Source: Terrimonas sp964445775
GTDB taxonomy: Bacteria; Bacteroidota; Bacteroidia; Chitinophagales; Chitinophagaceae
Direction of reading: 5' to 3'
Length of the DNA stretch: 64,000 nucleotides
NCBI GenBank assembly: GCA_964445775.1
Contig: CAYUMH010000006.1
Coordinates: 25,258-89,257, forward strand
Shown here: positions 9,032 through 17,574 of the stretch, piece by piece
Position numbering within the stretch: the stretch's first letter is position 1
Layout: each line of letters starts with the position of its first letter
Program-made: the position numbers and the translations under genes
The notes under the pieces: model-generated
The model's database searches: none
The model's input: only the letters and a program-made list of their open reading frames with translations
Told to the model about the DNA's origin: nothing

Positions 9032-10642
9032 CTATTGCTTTTGTACAGGTGCTGCTGCAATAATAGCGGCATCTGCGCCGTCTTCGTATTTTTTAAAGTT
9101 ATTAATGAACAGGCCCGCCAGGTAGTTGGCCTTTTCATCATAGGCTTCTTTGTTTTCCCAGGTATTACGGGGTGTTAATATTTCGGAAGGTACATTGGGG
9201 CAGCTATCAGGTATAGCAAATCCAAATACCGCATCGTTGGTAGTAGGTACATTGTTAAGGCTACCATTTAATGCAGCGCTGATCATGGCACGGGTATACT
9301 TTAACTTCATCCGGCTTCCTTCGCCATAAGCGCCACCGCTCCAGCCGGTATTGATAAGCCATACATTCACTTTGTTTTCCTGCATTTTTTTGCCAAGCAT
9401 AGCTGCATATTTAGCAGGGTGTAATGGCAGGAAAGGTGCGCCGAAACAGGCGCTGAAAGTAGGCTTGGGTTCAGTAACCCCGGCTTCGGTACCGGCAACC
9501 TTGGCGGTATAACCGGAGATAAACTGGTACATGGCCTGGCCTGGTGTTAACCTGGATATGGGAGGTAATACACCAAACGCATCGCAGGTTAAAAAGAAAA
9601 TGTTTTTAGGCAAGCCACCCACAGATGGTTCCTGTGCATTGCTGATGAAATGCAGCGGGTAAGATACACGGGTATTTTCCGTTACACTGGCATCATCAAA
9701 GTTAATGGTGTTGGTGCCGGGGAAGAAAGTAGTATTCTCTACCAGTGCTCCCGGCCGTATGGCATTAAAAATTTCAGGTTCTTTTTCTTCGCTCAGGTTA
9801 ATGGTCTTGGCATAACAACCGCCTTCAAAGTTGAAGATATTGTCATCGGTCCAGGCATGTTCATCATCACCGATCAGTTTACGGTTAGGATCGGCGCTTA
9901 ATGTTGTTTTACCGGTACCACTTAAACCAAAGAAAATAGCTGTATCGCCATCTTCGCCCATGTTGGCACTGCAATGCATACTCAATACATTTTTTTCCTG
10001 CGGCAATACATAGTTTAAGATAGTGAAAATGCCTTTTTTGATCTCGCCGGTATAACCTGTTCCGGCAATTAATATGGTTTTATGTTTAAACGAAACCACA
10101 GCGGCATTGGACTGCCTGGTACCACATTCTTCAGGGTTTAGTTTTAAGGATGGCGCTGAGAGAATTTGCCAGTCGGGCGTAAAGTTTTCAAGCTCGGCCT
10201 CCGTAGGGCGTAAAAACATGTTATAGGCAAACAGGTTGTTCCAGGGCTTTTCATTTACTACCCTGATATTGGTCTGGTATCTTTTATCGGCACAGGCATA
10301 ACAATCACGTACCCACATTTCGGGCAGGGTATCTAAATGCTGTATTATTTTTTTATAAATGATATCATAATATTTTTCATCAATGGCGATATTAAAATCG
10401 TTCCAGTTCACGGTATCGGCAGTGATGGCGTCTTTAACAATAAACTTATCTTTTGGAGAGCGGCCGGTAAATTCGCCGGTTTGTATTACCAGGGCGCCGG
10501 TGTCGTTTAATACACCTTCACCTGTTCTTAAAGTGTCCTGTATTAATTCCTCAGCTGTTAATTGATAATGTACATTGGGGGTGTTTTGTAATCCAAGTTT
10601 TACAAGCGCCTGTACAGGCAAAACAATCGTCGGGTATGACAT
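9032..10642 (-). CDS. pckA: Phosphoenolpyruvate carboxykinase (ATP)
   Basis: PckA converts oxaloacetate and ATP to phosphoenolpyruvate, CO2 and ADP, the entry step of gluconeogenesis. The 536-residue length is normal. The kinase P-loop GLSGTGKTTLS lies near residue 240. RSPKDKFIV, the metal-site region DDEHAWTD, GYTAKVAGTE and the adenine-binding region are all present. ATG 10642 (MSYPTIVLP) is chosen over an in-frame codon at 10669, because a good promoter (-7 TAGTTTTG) lies at 10667-10674, overlapping that upstream codon. The gene is monocistronic. Confidence 0.96.
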   Translation of the reverse strand: MSYPTIVLPVQALVKLGLQNTPNVHYQLTAEELIQDTLRTGEGVLNDTGALVIQTGEFTGRSPKDKFIVKDAITADTVNWNDFNIAIDEKYYDIIYKKIIQHLDTLPEMWVRDCYACADKRYQTNIRVVNEKPWNNLFAYNMFLRPTEAELENFTPDWQILSAPSLKLNPEECGTRQSNAAVVSFKHKTILIAGTGYTGEIKKGIFTILNYVLPQEKNVLSMHCSANMGEDGDTAIFFGLSGTGKTTLSADPNRKLIGDDEHAWTDDNIFNFEGGCYAKTINLSEEKEPEIFNAIRPGALVENTTFFPGTNTINFDDASVTENTRVSYPLHFISNAQEPSVGGLPKNIFFLTCDAFGVLPPISRLTPGQAMYQFISGYTAKVAGTEAGVTEPKPTFSACFGAPFLPLHPAKYAAMLGKKMQENKVNVWLINTGWSGGAYGEGSRMKLKYTRAMISAALNGSLNNVPTTNDAVFGFAIPDSCPNVPSEILTPRNTWENKEAYDEKANYLAGLFINNFKKYEDGADAAIIAAAPVQKQ

Positions 10643-10666
10643 AATACTAGCAAGTTTGTTAAGTGG

Positions 10667-10698
10667 CAAAACTACAGAAAGATTTGAGAAGTAACGAA
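10667..10698 (-). promoter_or_regulatory. Probable Bacteroidota-type promoter of pckA
   Basis: On the minus strand a -33-like TTCG (10698-10695) is followed after 20 bases by a perfect -7 element TAGTTTTG (10674-10667), matching the TTTG / TAnnTTTG consensus. Transcription would start around 10660, a short leader before ATG 10642. Confidence 0.65.
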
Positions 10699-10765
10699 CA
10701 AGTGTTAGTGGTACACATTAGATAAATAATTGATTTTTTGTTATATTTTTAGTTATTATTTAAAA

Positions 10766-10786
10766 ATGGTGCCATTTATTGTACCA
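10766..10786. promoter_or_regulatory. Imperfect inverted repeat between pckA and pepP
   Basis: ATGGTGC (10766-10772) and GTACCAT, eight bases further on, form an arm pair with one mismatch in the AT-rich divergent spacer of about 400 bases. It could be a regulator site for pckA, but nothing else supports this. Confidence 0.25.
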
Positions 10787-10990
10787 TATTTGTGAAAACG
10801 TAATTTTCTGGGCTTTAATTTATAAAGTTTATAGTTGAGAAAAAAGTTGTACTTAATTAGCTTTTTCAACGGGCAGTGCGGGCAGTAAATATATTTTAAC
10901 CCAAACCAATCGTTTATTTACTGATTGGGGTATAAAAACGTTTTGCTTATCAAATTTGTTATCATTTAACCGCTTAACGCTTAGCTTGCA

Positions 10991-11020
10991 TTGTCAATTG
11001 AATAAGCCTGTTTATCTTTA
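10991..11020 (+). promoter_or_regulatory. Probable promoter of the pepP-pssA-purS group
   Basis: TTG (10991-10993), a 19-base spacer and TATCTTTA (11013-11020) match the -33/-7 pattern with one change at the last base of the -7 box. It lies 22 bases before the pepP start codon. Confidence 0.5.
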
Positions 11021-11042
11021 ACCTCTTTTTAAAATAGTAGTA

Positions 11043-12335
11043 ATGAGAAACTTACCCATAGATTCAAAGTTGTTTACCCAGAACAGAAAAAGATTCAGTA
11101 GTAAAATGGAAAAAAATAGCATTGCTATTTTTTTAAGTAATGATGAAGTGCCCAGTAATGGTGATGCTCTTTATAAATTTAAACAAAACAGTAACCTGTA
11201 TTGGTTAAGCGGTGTAATCCAGGAAGATTCGATGGTAATACTGTTCCCCGATAATCCTGATCCGAAATACCGCGAGGTACTGGTATTGGTAAGGCCTAAC
11301 GAGTTAAAAGAAAAATGGGATGGTAAACGGTTAAGAACAAATGAAGCAACTGCCATCAGTGGTATTACCACCATTGTATGGGCCGATGCTTTAGAAGGTT
11401 TGTTACAACCGTGGATACACCTGGCCGATAATATTTACCTGGATAGTAATGAGAACGACAGGAAGGGTTCTTTGTTACAGACAAGGGATTACCGTTTTAT
11501 ACAGGAAATGAAAAGCCGTTATCCTTTACATAATTACCTGCGTGCTGCAAAAATTACCAAAGAATTACGTGCCATTAAAACGGCTGAAGAAGTAGCGGTA
11601 CTGCAGCAGGCCATTGATATTACGGATAATACTTTCCGCCGTTTGTTACAATTTATTAAACCCGGCGTAATGGAGTATGAAATTGAAGCGGAGATCTATC
11701 ATTCCTTCCTGATGCAACGCAGCAGCGGACCGGCTTACAGCAGTATATTAGCCAGTGGCGACAGGGCCAGGACCTTACATTATGTGTTCAATAACCAGGA
11801 GTGTAAGGACGGTGAACTGGTACTGATGGATTTTGGAGCGGAGTATGGTGGTTATTGTGCCGACCTTACCCGTACGGTACCTGTAAACGGCAGGTTTACC
11901 AAACGCCAGAAAGAAGTGTACAATGCCTGCCTGGCCATTCATAATTATTGCAAAGGCATTTTAAAGCCGGGTATCAGCATAAATAATTATACCGATAAGG
12001 TAGGTGAGGAAGCAACCAAACAATTCATTAAAATTGGTTTGTTAACCAAGGCCGATGTGAAGAATGAAGATCCGGCTAACCGTGCTTACCGCAAATATTT
12101 ATACCATGGTATATCGCACCACCTGGGTATAGATGTGCATGACCTGGGTACTAAAACAGAACCCATTAAACCAGGTATGGTATTTACCATAGAGCCGGGT
12201 ATTTATATTGAGGAAGAGCAAATGGGGGTACGTATTGAAAATAATTTCTGGATCACCAAAACCGGTAATAAAGACCTGATGAAGAATATACCGATTACCG
12301 CCGAGGAGATTGAAACTTTAATGAAAAGAAAATAA
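11043..12335 (+). CDS. pepP: Xaa-Pro aminopeptidase (M24B)
   Basis: The enzyme removes an N-terminal residue preceding proline. The 430-residue protein has an aminopeptidase P N-terminal domain (residues 1-150, including NSNLYWLSGVIQED) and a pita-bread catalytic domain. The five metal ligands are visible as the two Asp in MDFGAEYGGYCADLTRT, the His in HGISHHLGIDVHD, and the Glu residues in FTIEPGIYIEEE and GVRIENNFW. It is likely cytoplasmic, with no signal peptide. pssA starts 24 bases downstream. Confidence 0.95.
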   Translation: MRNLPIDSKLFTQNRKRFSSKMEKNSIAIFLSNDEVPSNGDALYKFKQNSNLYWLSGVIQEDSMVILFPDNPDPKYREVLVLVRPNELKEKWDGKRLRTNEATAISGITTIVWADALEGLLQPWIHLADNIYLDSNENDRKGSLLQTRDYRFIQEMKSRYPLHNYLRAAKITKELRAIKTAEEVAVLQQAIDITDNTFRRLLQFIKPGVMEYEIEAEIYHSFLMQRSSGPAYSSILASGDRARTLHYVFNNQECKDGELVLMDFGAEYGGYCADLTRTVPVNGRFTKRQKEVYNACLAIHNYCKGILKPGISINNYTDKVGEEATKQFIKIGLLTKADVKNEDPANRAYRKYLYHGISHHLGIDVHDLGTKTEPIKPGMVFTIEPGIYIEEEQMGVRIENNFWITKTGNKDLMKNIPITAEEIETLMKRK

Positions 12336-12359
12336 AATATTTAACCATCGCCACGCTAC

Positions 12360-13127
12360 ATGAAACAGGTCCCCAATTATTTTACGCTGCTTAATCTGGT
12401 ATTTGGCTGTATAGCCATTATTGTTACCTTACAAAACGGGTTTATTATTTATAGTGATCCGCAGAACGGGCAGCAGTTTTTAAGAATTCCTGAGAGTATA
12501 GCGCTGGCATCTGTATTTATAGGTTTGGCAGCCGTGGTCGATTTCCTGGATGGTTTCCTGGCCAGGTTGCTGCGTGCCGATTCGGAAATGGGTAAACAAC
12601 TGGACTCGCTTGCCGATGTGGTAAGTTTTGGTGTAGCGCCCGGTATGATCATGTACCAGTTTTTAAGACTGGCAATTGCCGCTGAGCCGGATGGCCTGGA
12701 TAGTTCGGTACTATGGTTGTTGCCGGCATTATTGTTACCGGTGGCGGCCGCCTGGCGTTTGGCCCGGTTTAATATTGATACCGATCAAAAATATTACTTT
12801 AAAGGGCTACCGGCGCCGGCCGGAGGCCTGCTGATCGCATCACTGCCCCTGATCTACTGGCATGGTAATATAGATGCCGCGGTTACCCTGTTACAAAATA
12901 AATGGGTACTATATGCCATCATCCTGTTTACCACCGTTATTACGGTGAGCACCCTGCCTCTGCTGAGCCTTAAGTTTAAAGACTTCTCTTTTAAAAATAA
13001 TATTCCTAAAGTTGTTTTGCTGGCCGTTGCTGTGGCAGCCGGAATATTCACCGGCTGGTTAGCAATTCCGCTTGTAATAATCGCCTACATACTCTTATCT
13101 TTGGCGTTCAAAAATAGTTTAGCATGA
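12360..13127 (+). CDS. pssA: CDP-diacylglycerol-serine O-phosphatidyltransferase
   Basis: The enzyme makes phosphatidylserine, the precursor of phosphatidylethanolamine, at the inner membrane. The 255-residue product is multi-pass and has the complete CDP-alcohol phosphotransferase signature D61-x2-D64-G65-x2-A68-R69-x8-G78-x3-D82-x3-D86. The start KQVPNYFTLLNLVFG is typical of bacterial PssA type II. It overlaps purS by four bases (ATGA), so the two are translationally linked. Confidence 0.96.
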   Translation: MKQVPNYFTLLNLVFGCIAIIVTLQNGFIIYSDPQNGQQFLRIPESIALASVFIGLAAVVDFLDGFLARLLRADSEMGKQLDSLADVVSFGVAPGMIMYQFLRLAIAAEPDGLDSSVLWLLPALLLPVAAAWRLARFNIDTDQKYYFKGLPAPAGGLLIASLPLIYWHGNIDAAVTLLQNKWVLYAIILFTTVITVSTLPLLSLKFKDFSFKNNIPKVVLLAVAVAAGIFTGWLAIPLVIIAYILLSLAFKNSLA

Positions 13128-13369
13128 CATATTCGGTGGAAGTTAAAGTAATGCCCCTTAAAGAATTATTAGATCCTCAGGGTAAAGCCGTAATTGGCGG
13201 TTTAAAAAACCTGGGCTTACAAAGTGTTGAAGATGTACGTATTGGAAGAAACATTACGTTACAGATCGATGCCGCTTCTCCCGAAGAAGCCAAAGCTATT
13301 GCCGAAGAAGCCAGCAAAAAATTACTGGCCAATCCGGTAATGGAGTATTTTGAAGCAACAGTAATATAA
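13124..13369 (+). CDS. purS: Phosphoribosylformylglycinamidine synthase subunit PurS
   Basis: PurS is the small structural subunit that joins PurL and PurQ in the FGAM synthase step of purine synthesis. The 81-residue sequence shows the family fold: VEVKVMPLKELLDPQGKAV, then LGLQSVEDVRIGRNI and a C-terminal MEYFEATVI. The start overlaps the pssA stop (ATGA). No purQ or purL is nearby, and in many Bacteroidota PurL is a single large chain, so a stand-alone purS is noteworthy. Confidence 0.93.
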   Translation: MTYSVEVKVMPLKELLDPQGKAVIGGLKNLGLQSVEDVRIGRNITLQIDAASPEEAKAIAEEASKKLLANPVMEYFEATVI

Positions 13370-13699
13370 TTGAACAGATAAATAACCGGGGTACTAAGCA
13401 ATAAAACTGCCTGGTTCTCCGGTTTATTTTTTCAGGGTACCGGCTGCATTCCTGCTGGTAAGCCCAGTTCCTGATGGAGCTTTGAATGCTGGTCAGGATT
13501 ATTGTTTTTTGTTACCAACGTCCCACCCTTGATTGGACTTTTGTTGTGTCACTCACTTGTACTGTTACAGCGCTATTGAGCAGTGTGCCATACCAAAGGG
13601 GTAGTTGTAAAGCAGGTAATATCAGGAAGACACCATATTAAATGGTAGGTACTGTTAACAAATAACTATTAACGAATAACCCGTTAACCAATAATACGC
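13370..13699. other. Intergenic stretch between purS and rsmI
   Basis: 330 bases without a supported gene. The last 60 bases hold short GTTAAC/TAACGAATAAC direct repeats just ahead of rsmI. I see no terminator with a T run, no tRNA and no convincing promoter. Confidence 0.5.
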
Positions 13700-14398
13700 G
13701 TGTTGGAAACAAATCATCAATCATCTCAGGGACGTTTATACCTGGTACCCACGCCTATCGGGAACCTGAAGGACCTTACCTTCCGTGCCCTGGAAATATT
13801 GCAACAGGTTGATCTTGTATTGGCCGAAGATACCCGCACCAGTTCGCACCTGTTAAAACATTACCAGGTTAATAAGCCTATCACTCCTTATCACCAGCAT
13901 AACGAACATAAAGTATTACAGCACCTGGTAAGCCAGCTGGCAGAAGGAAAAACCATGGCCATGGTTACCGATGCCGGCACACCCGGTATTTCGGATCCTG
14001 CTTTTTTGCTGGTAAGGGAATGTGTAAAAGCTGGTATTGCTGTTGAATGTTTACCCGGCGCCACGGCTTTTGTACCGGCCCTGGTGAACAGTGGCATACC
14101 CACCAACCGGTTTGTGTTTGAAGGATTTATTCCCGTTAAAAAAGGGCGCCAGACCTTATTAAAACAATTACAGGCCGAAGAAAGAACGATGATCTTTTAC
14201 GAATCGCCGATGCGCCTGGTAAAAACCCTGCTTGATTTTATTGAATACTTTGGTGCCGAACGCAGGGTAAGTGTAAGCCGCGAGCTCACTAAAATGTTCG
14301 AAGAGAACAAACGCGGCACTTTACAGGAAGTACATGACTATTTTGCTGCCAAAACGGTAAAAGGCGAAATAGTGATTGTTTTGGAAGGGGTAGTGTGA
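13700..14398 (+). CDS. rsmI: 16S rRNA (cytidine-1402-2'-O)-methyltransferase
   Basis: RsmI methylates the ribose of C1402 in the decoding centre of 16S rRNA using SAM. The 232-residue sequence has the tetrapyrrole methylase-like fold with RLYLVPTPIGNLKDLTFRAL (residues 12-31), EDTRTSSHLLKHY, the glycine-rich VTDAGTPGISDPA and FYESPMRL. It appears to begin at GTG 13700 (or TTG 13703); no ATG lies between these and the conserved core. Length is close to the family norm. Confidence 0.95.
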   Translation: MLETNHQSSQGRLYLVPTPIGNLKDLTFRALEILQQVDLVLAEDTRTSSHLLKHYQVNKPITPYHQHNEHKVLQHLVSQLAEGKTMAMVTDAGTPGISDPAFLLVRECVKAGIAVECLPGATAFVPALVNSGIPTNRFVFEGFIPVKKGRQTLLKQLQAEERTMIFYESPMRLVKTLLDFIEYFGAERRVSVSRELTKMFEENKRGTLQEVHDYFAAKTVKGEIVIVLEGVV

Positions 14399-14432
14399 TC
14401 ATCCGTTTTACATCGGGTATAAAAGATTTTTT

Positions 14433-14462
14433 AATAGCGGCCAGCTTAAGCTGGCCGCTATT
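14433..14462. terminator. 30-bp perfect palindrome after rsmI
   Basis: AATAGCGGCCAGCTT is directly followed by its exact reverse complement. It probably ends transcription of rsmI and of the convergent transposase gene. The left flank has a T/A run, while the right flank has only a short T stretch. It could also be part of the palindromic environment of the adjacent REP-associated transposase. Confidence 0.6.
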
Positions 14463-14477
14463 GTTATAAGATATATC

Positions 14478-14487
14478 GGCTTTAGCC
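14478..14487 (-). repeat. GGCTAAAGCC palindrome copy, left of the transposase
   Basis: GGCTTTAGCC is the reverse complement of the GGCTAAAGCC core found twice on the other side of the transposase. The 15-base context (14478-14492) matches 15012-15026 in inverted orientation with one mismatch. Confidence 0.7.
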
Positions 14488-14503
14488 CAATTAGCAGGCT
14501 ATA

Positions 14504-14926
14504 TCAGAAGTTAAATTTTTTTATTAGCTCATCATATTCCTGCTGAAAGGTTTTTTGTGTGTGGTGTATTTCCTGGTTAACAATATAATGCCTTACTTTA
14601 TCTACTATTGATTCCGAAACGGAAATGGCATAGTACTCATCCTGCCATTCAAATTTTTGCCCGGTAAGTTTATTTTTATTGATCCAGTAAGAGGATTCTC
14701 CTTTTATAAGTTGCATGATTGTTCTTATATTTTGTTCGGTGCCCAGTGAAACCAAACAATGACAATGGTCTGCATACCCGTTAATCGTATCTATAAAAAT
14801 CCCTTTAAGTCTTGCATTTTCGCGCATATGTTTCCAGGTATTCATTCTGAGTTCCGGGGTATTTAAAAAGGGAACCCTGTTTTTGGTACTCCATACAAAA
14901 TGGATATAGACTTTTATAAATGGCAT
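14504..14926 (-). CDS. REP-associated tyrosine transposase (Y1/HUH, IS200-like)
   Basis: The 140-residue protein is a Y1_Tnp domain. It has the HUH metal motif H54-C55-H56 in GYADHCHCLVSL and a candidate nucleophile Tyr114 in VRHYIVNQEIHH, the pattern of IS200/RAYT transposases that cut single-stranded DNA at hairpins. VYIHFVWSTKNR at the N-terminus is typical. There is no partner TnpB. Instead GGCTAAAGCC palindromes lie on both sides in opposite orientation, as expected for a domesticated RAYT with its REP sequences. The reading frame is intact. Confidence 0.92.
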   Translation of the reverse strand: MPFIKVYIHFVWSTKNRVPFLNTPELRMNTWKHMRENARLKGIFIDTINGYADHCHCLVSLGTEQNIRTIMQLIKGESSYWINKNKLTGQKFEWQDEYYAISVSESIVDKVRHYIVNQEIHHTQKTFQQEYDELIKKFNF

Positions 14927-15011
14927 GACAGGTTAGTTTTAAAATGCGACTGGTGTTAGTGGTTTAAAGTTAAAAAACGGTTTGGAATTGCGGCCGGTTT
15001 GTTGAAGGTAT

Positions 15012-15026
15012 AATTAGGCTAAAGCC
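15012..15026 (+). repeat. GGCTAAAGCC palindrome copy, right of the transposase (first)
   Basis: AATTAGGCTAAAGCC is the inverted counterpart of 14478-14492 with one mismatch. Confidence 0.7.
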
Positions 15027-15032
15027 AATTTC

Positions 15033-15063
15033 GAAGCGCTCGCTTCTCCGGCTAAAGCCGGAG
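15033..15063. repeat. Two adjacent hairpins, REP-like, upstream of the transposase
   Basis: GAAGCG-CT-CGCTTC (15033-15046) abuts CTCCGGC-TAAA-GCCGGAG (15046-15063). The second contains another GGCTAAAGCC core (15050-15059). Twin hairpins beside a RAYT are the usual form of REP/REPIN units. Confidence 0.7.
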
Positions 15064-15443
15064 GTAATAGCTATTATTTATAATATAAGGCCCGCTTTTA
15101 TAAACATAAAAAACAGGCTTTCCGGCAGGCATTGTATTTTCTTTACAGGTGATAATCGTTCTCTTACAAACACATATCAGGAGTAACAGCCTTTTGCTGG
15201 TAACTGATATGCTACTATTTAAGGGCTACCTGGTTTTGTGTAAATACCCCGCAAAAAACAGAAAGAATAAGGCCGGGTGAAGAACCATTGGGGTCGGAGT
15301 TTTCGTTGCTAACAACCCCTTTAATGAAGTTTTGCTACCTAAAGCATTGGGATAATTACCCTGTTCAACGTATTAACATAATTTGTGGGCATATAGAGAC
15401 TTAATTTTGTATTTTCGGATTTTGTATAGTTAAAACAAGGCAT
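15064..15443. other. Intergenic stretch before the M1 peptidase
   Basis: 380 bases with no supported gene. It contains an imperfect stem-loop (ATATCAG at 15174-15180 with CTGATAT at 15204-15210, CAGC/GCTG inside) of unknown role. Near the end a perfect -7-like TAATTTTG (15402-15409) may belong to the M1 peptidase gene; the nearest TTTG (15382-15385) is only 16 bases before it. Confidence 0.4.
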
Positions 15444-17285
15444 ATGATAAAAGCAATGGGCGTATTGGTATTTACCGCGCTATGTGGTGTTGCTGTTGCA
15501 CAGCCCGACCGGTGGCAGCAGAAAGTAAAATACACCATGGATATTGATGTAAATGTAGAAACGAACCGTTTTACAGGAAAGCAAAAACTGGAGTACTGGA
15601 ACAATTCACCGGATACCCTGAAAAGAGTGTTTTATCATTTGTACTGGAATGCATTTCAGCCCGGCAGTATGATGGATAACAGGAGCCGCCGGCAGGGAAC
15701 AATTGCGGTAGGCCGTGGTGTTGACTGGGATGCCCGTGTGAAGGACAGGATAGCGAACCTGAAACCGGATGAAATAGGCTACCAGAAAATTATTTCTTTA
15801 ACCATGAACGGGGTGGCACAGCAATATGAAATGCATGAAACCATACTGGAGGTTACCTTAAGCAAGCCAATACCACCTAAAAGTAAAGTGGTTTTTGATA
15901 TGAACTTTGAGGCACAGGTGCCCTTACAGATACGTCGCAGCGGAAGAGATAATCCCGGCACAGGTGTACGTTATTCCATGAGCCAGTGGTATCCAAAAAT
16001 GAGTGAGTATGACTATGACGGCTGGCACCCCAATCCATATGTTGGCAGGGAGTTTTATGGTGTATGGGGCGATTTTGATGTGAATATCACCATTGATAAA
16101 AATTATATACTGGGCGGAACCGGTTATTTACAGAATGCCGCACAGATAGGGTATGGTTATGAAAAAGAAGGAACCAAAGTGGCACAACCTGCCGGTAAAA
16201 AGCTGACCTGGAAATTCAATGCGCCCAATGTACATGATTTTATGTGGGCGGCAGATCCTGATTTTAAACACCTGACCCGTAAGGTTGGCGATGATGTTAC
16301 CTTGCATTTATTATACCGTCCGCAAACCGGTAACCCGGCCACCTGGGAAAAGATATTGGATGATGCAGAGAAAGTATATCCTTTTATTACCAAAACTTTT
16401 GGCGCTTACAGTTATAAACAATATTCGTTCATACATGGTGGTGATGGTGGTATGGAGTACCCCATGGCTACTTTGCTGGCCAGTCCCGGAGCCTGGTTAC
16501 ACGAATGGATGCACAACTGGTACCAGGGCGTACTGGCTACGGATGAAGCACAATATCCCTGGATGGATGAAGGCTTTACCAGTTATGCCGATACAAGGGC
16601 TGCCGCTTTTTTAAGCGGTAAAACCGGCTTTATTTACAAAAGCGATTATGACGGGTATTTCAGTTTGGCAAAAGGCGGTCTGGAAGAACCCCTGATGACG
16701 CACGCCGATCATTATAATACCAACAGGGCTTATTCAAGCGCATCCTACTCTAAAGGCGCTGTGTTTTTGGAGCAACTGGGTTATATAGTAGGGGCCGATG
16801 TGCGGGATAAGATATTGCTTGCCTATTACAATACCTGGAAGTTTAAACACCCCAATGTAAATGACTTTATCCGTTTAAGCGAAGTGCAAAGCGGTATTGA
16901 GCTGGACTGGTATAAAGATTATTGGGTGAACAGTACTAAAAAGATCGATTATGCATTTGACAGTTTATGGGAAGAGGGTGGCAAGACCAATATACGCCTG
17001 CGTCGTGACGGGTTAATGCCCATGCCCATTGATGTGGAAGTGACATATGCCGACGGAGCCAAAGAGTTGCATTATATTCCGCTGGACCTGATGTATGGTC
17101 AGAAACCTAATGAGGATGCAGCAATAAAACGTAAAGTATACCCTGCCTGGAAATGGACAAACGGGACCTATACCATTCAGTTGGACAGACGGTTAATTGA
17201 TATTGCCGTTGCCGAAATTGACCCGTCACAGCGACTGGCAGATATAGAAAGAAAGAATAATAAGCTGGAATTAAAACGTCCTTAA
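15444..17285 (+). CDS. Secreted M1-family metallopeptidase
   Basis: The 613-residue protein has a signal peptide (VLVFTALCGVAVAQ) and then a gluzincin peptidase. The zinc site is H353-E354-W-M-H357 with Glu376 exactly 18 residues further (WMDEGFTSYAD), and the substrate loop GGMEYP replaces the classical GAMEN. An N-terminal beta domain (VNVETNRFTGKQKLEYWN) is typical of M1 enzymes. It should cleave N-terminal residues from peptides in the periplasm or outside the cell. Its length is that of short bacterial M1 members. It stands alone and is followed by a terminator. Confidence 0.94.
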   Translation: MIKAMGVLVFTALCGVAVAQPDRWQQKVKYTMDIDVNVETNRFTGKQKLEYWNNSPDTLKRVFYHLYWNAFQPGSMMDNRSRRQGTIAVGRGVDWDARVKDRIANLKPDEIGYQKIISLTMNGVAQQYEMHETILEVTLSKPIPPKSKVVFDMNFEAQVPLQIRRSGRDNPGTGVRYSMSQWYPKMSEYDYDGWHPNPYVGREFYGVWGDFDVNITIDKNYILGGTGYLQNAAQIGYGYEKEGTKVAQPAGKKLTWKFNAPNVHDFMWAADPDFKHLTRKVGDDVTLHLLYRPQTGNPATWEKILDDAEKVYPFITKTFGAYSYKQYSFIHGGDGGMEYPMATLLASPGAWLHEWMHNWYQGVLATDEAQYPWMDEGFTSYADTRAAAFLSGKTGFIYKSDYDGYFSLAKGGLEEPLMTHADHYNTNRAYSSASYSKGAVFLEQLGYIVGADVRDKILLAYYNTWKFKHPNVNDFIRLSEVQSGIELDWYKDYWVNSTKKIDYAFDSLWEEGGKTNIRLRRDGLMPMPIDVEVTYADGAKELHYIPLDLMYGQKPNEDAAIKRKVYPAWKWTNGTYTIQLDRRLIDIAVAEIDPSQRLADIERKNNKLELKRP

Positions 17286-17312
17286 GTTATCAGCAATAAC
17301 AGCTATAATGGC

Positions 17313-17341
17313 AAAAGGCTACCGGAGGGTAGCCTTTTGTG
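17313..17341 (+). terminator. Terminator after the M1 peptidase
   Basis: An 11-bp perfect stem (AAAAGGCTACC / GGTAGCCTTTT, loop GGAG) lies 27 bases after the stop codon. The T run is part of the right arm. Confidence 0.85.
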
Positions 17342-17469
17342 GTATTTGATTAGAACCCCTATAATAAATGGATAAAGTGCATGCTGTGATTAATGGTTAA
17401 CTGCTAAATAACTTTGGATAGGGGCTGAAACAACACTGCTAAAGTAGGTTGGTTTTGCTTTACTGGCAA

Positions 17470-17487
17470 TACCACAAAAGTGGTATT
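17470..17487. promoter_or_regulatory. Inverted repeat ATACCAC-N4-GTGGTAT, downstream of the response regulator gene
   Basis: A perfect 7-base inverted repeat with an AAAA spacer. An almost identical site lies upstream of the same gene at 18254-18270. A pair of matching sites around a LuxR-type regulator suggests its own binding sites. This is an inference. Confidence 0.5.
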
Positions 17488-17574
17488 TTTAAGTTCAAAA
17501 GCGATCTGTTGTGTGAATAATGGTTATTTAAGATGCCTCTGGTTGATAAATGTTAACTAAACTGGACATTTTAC

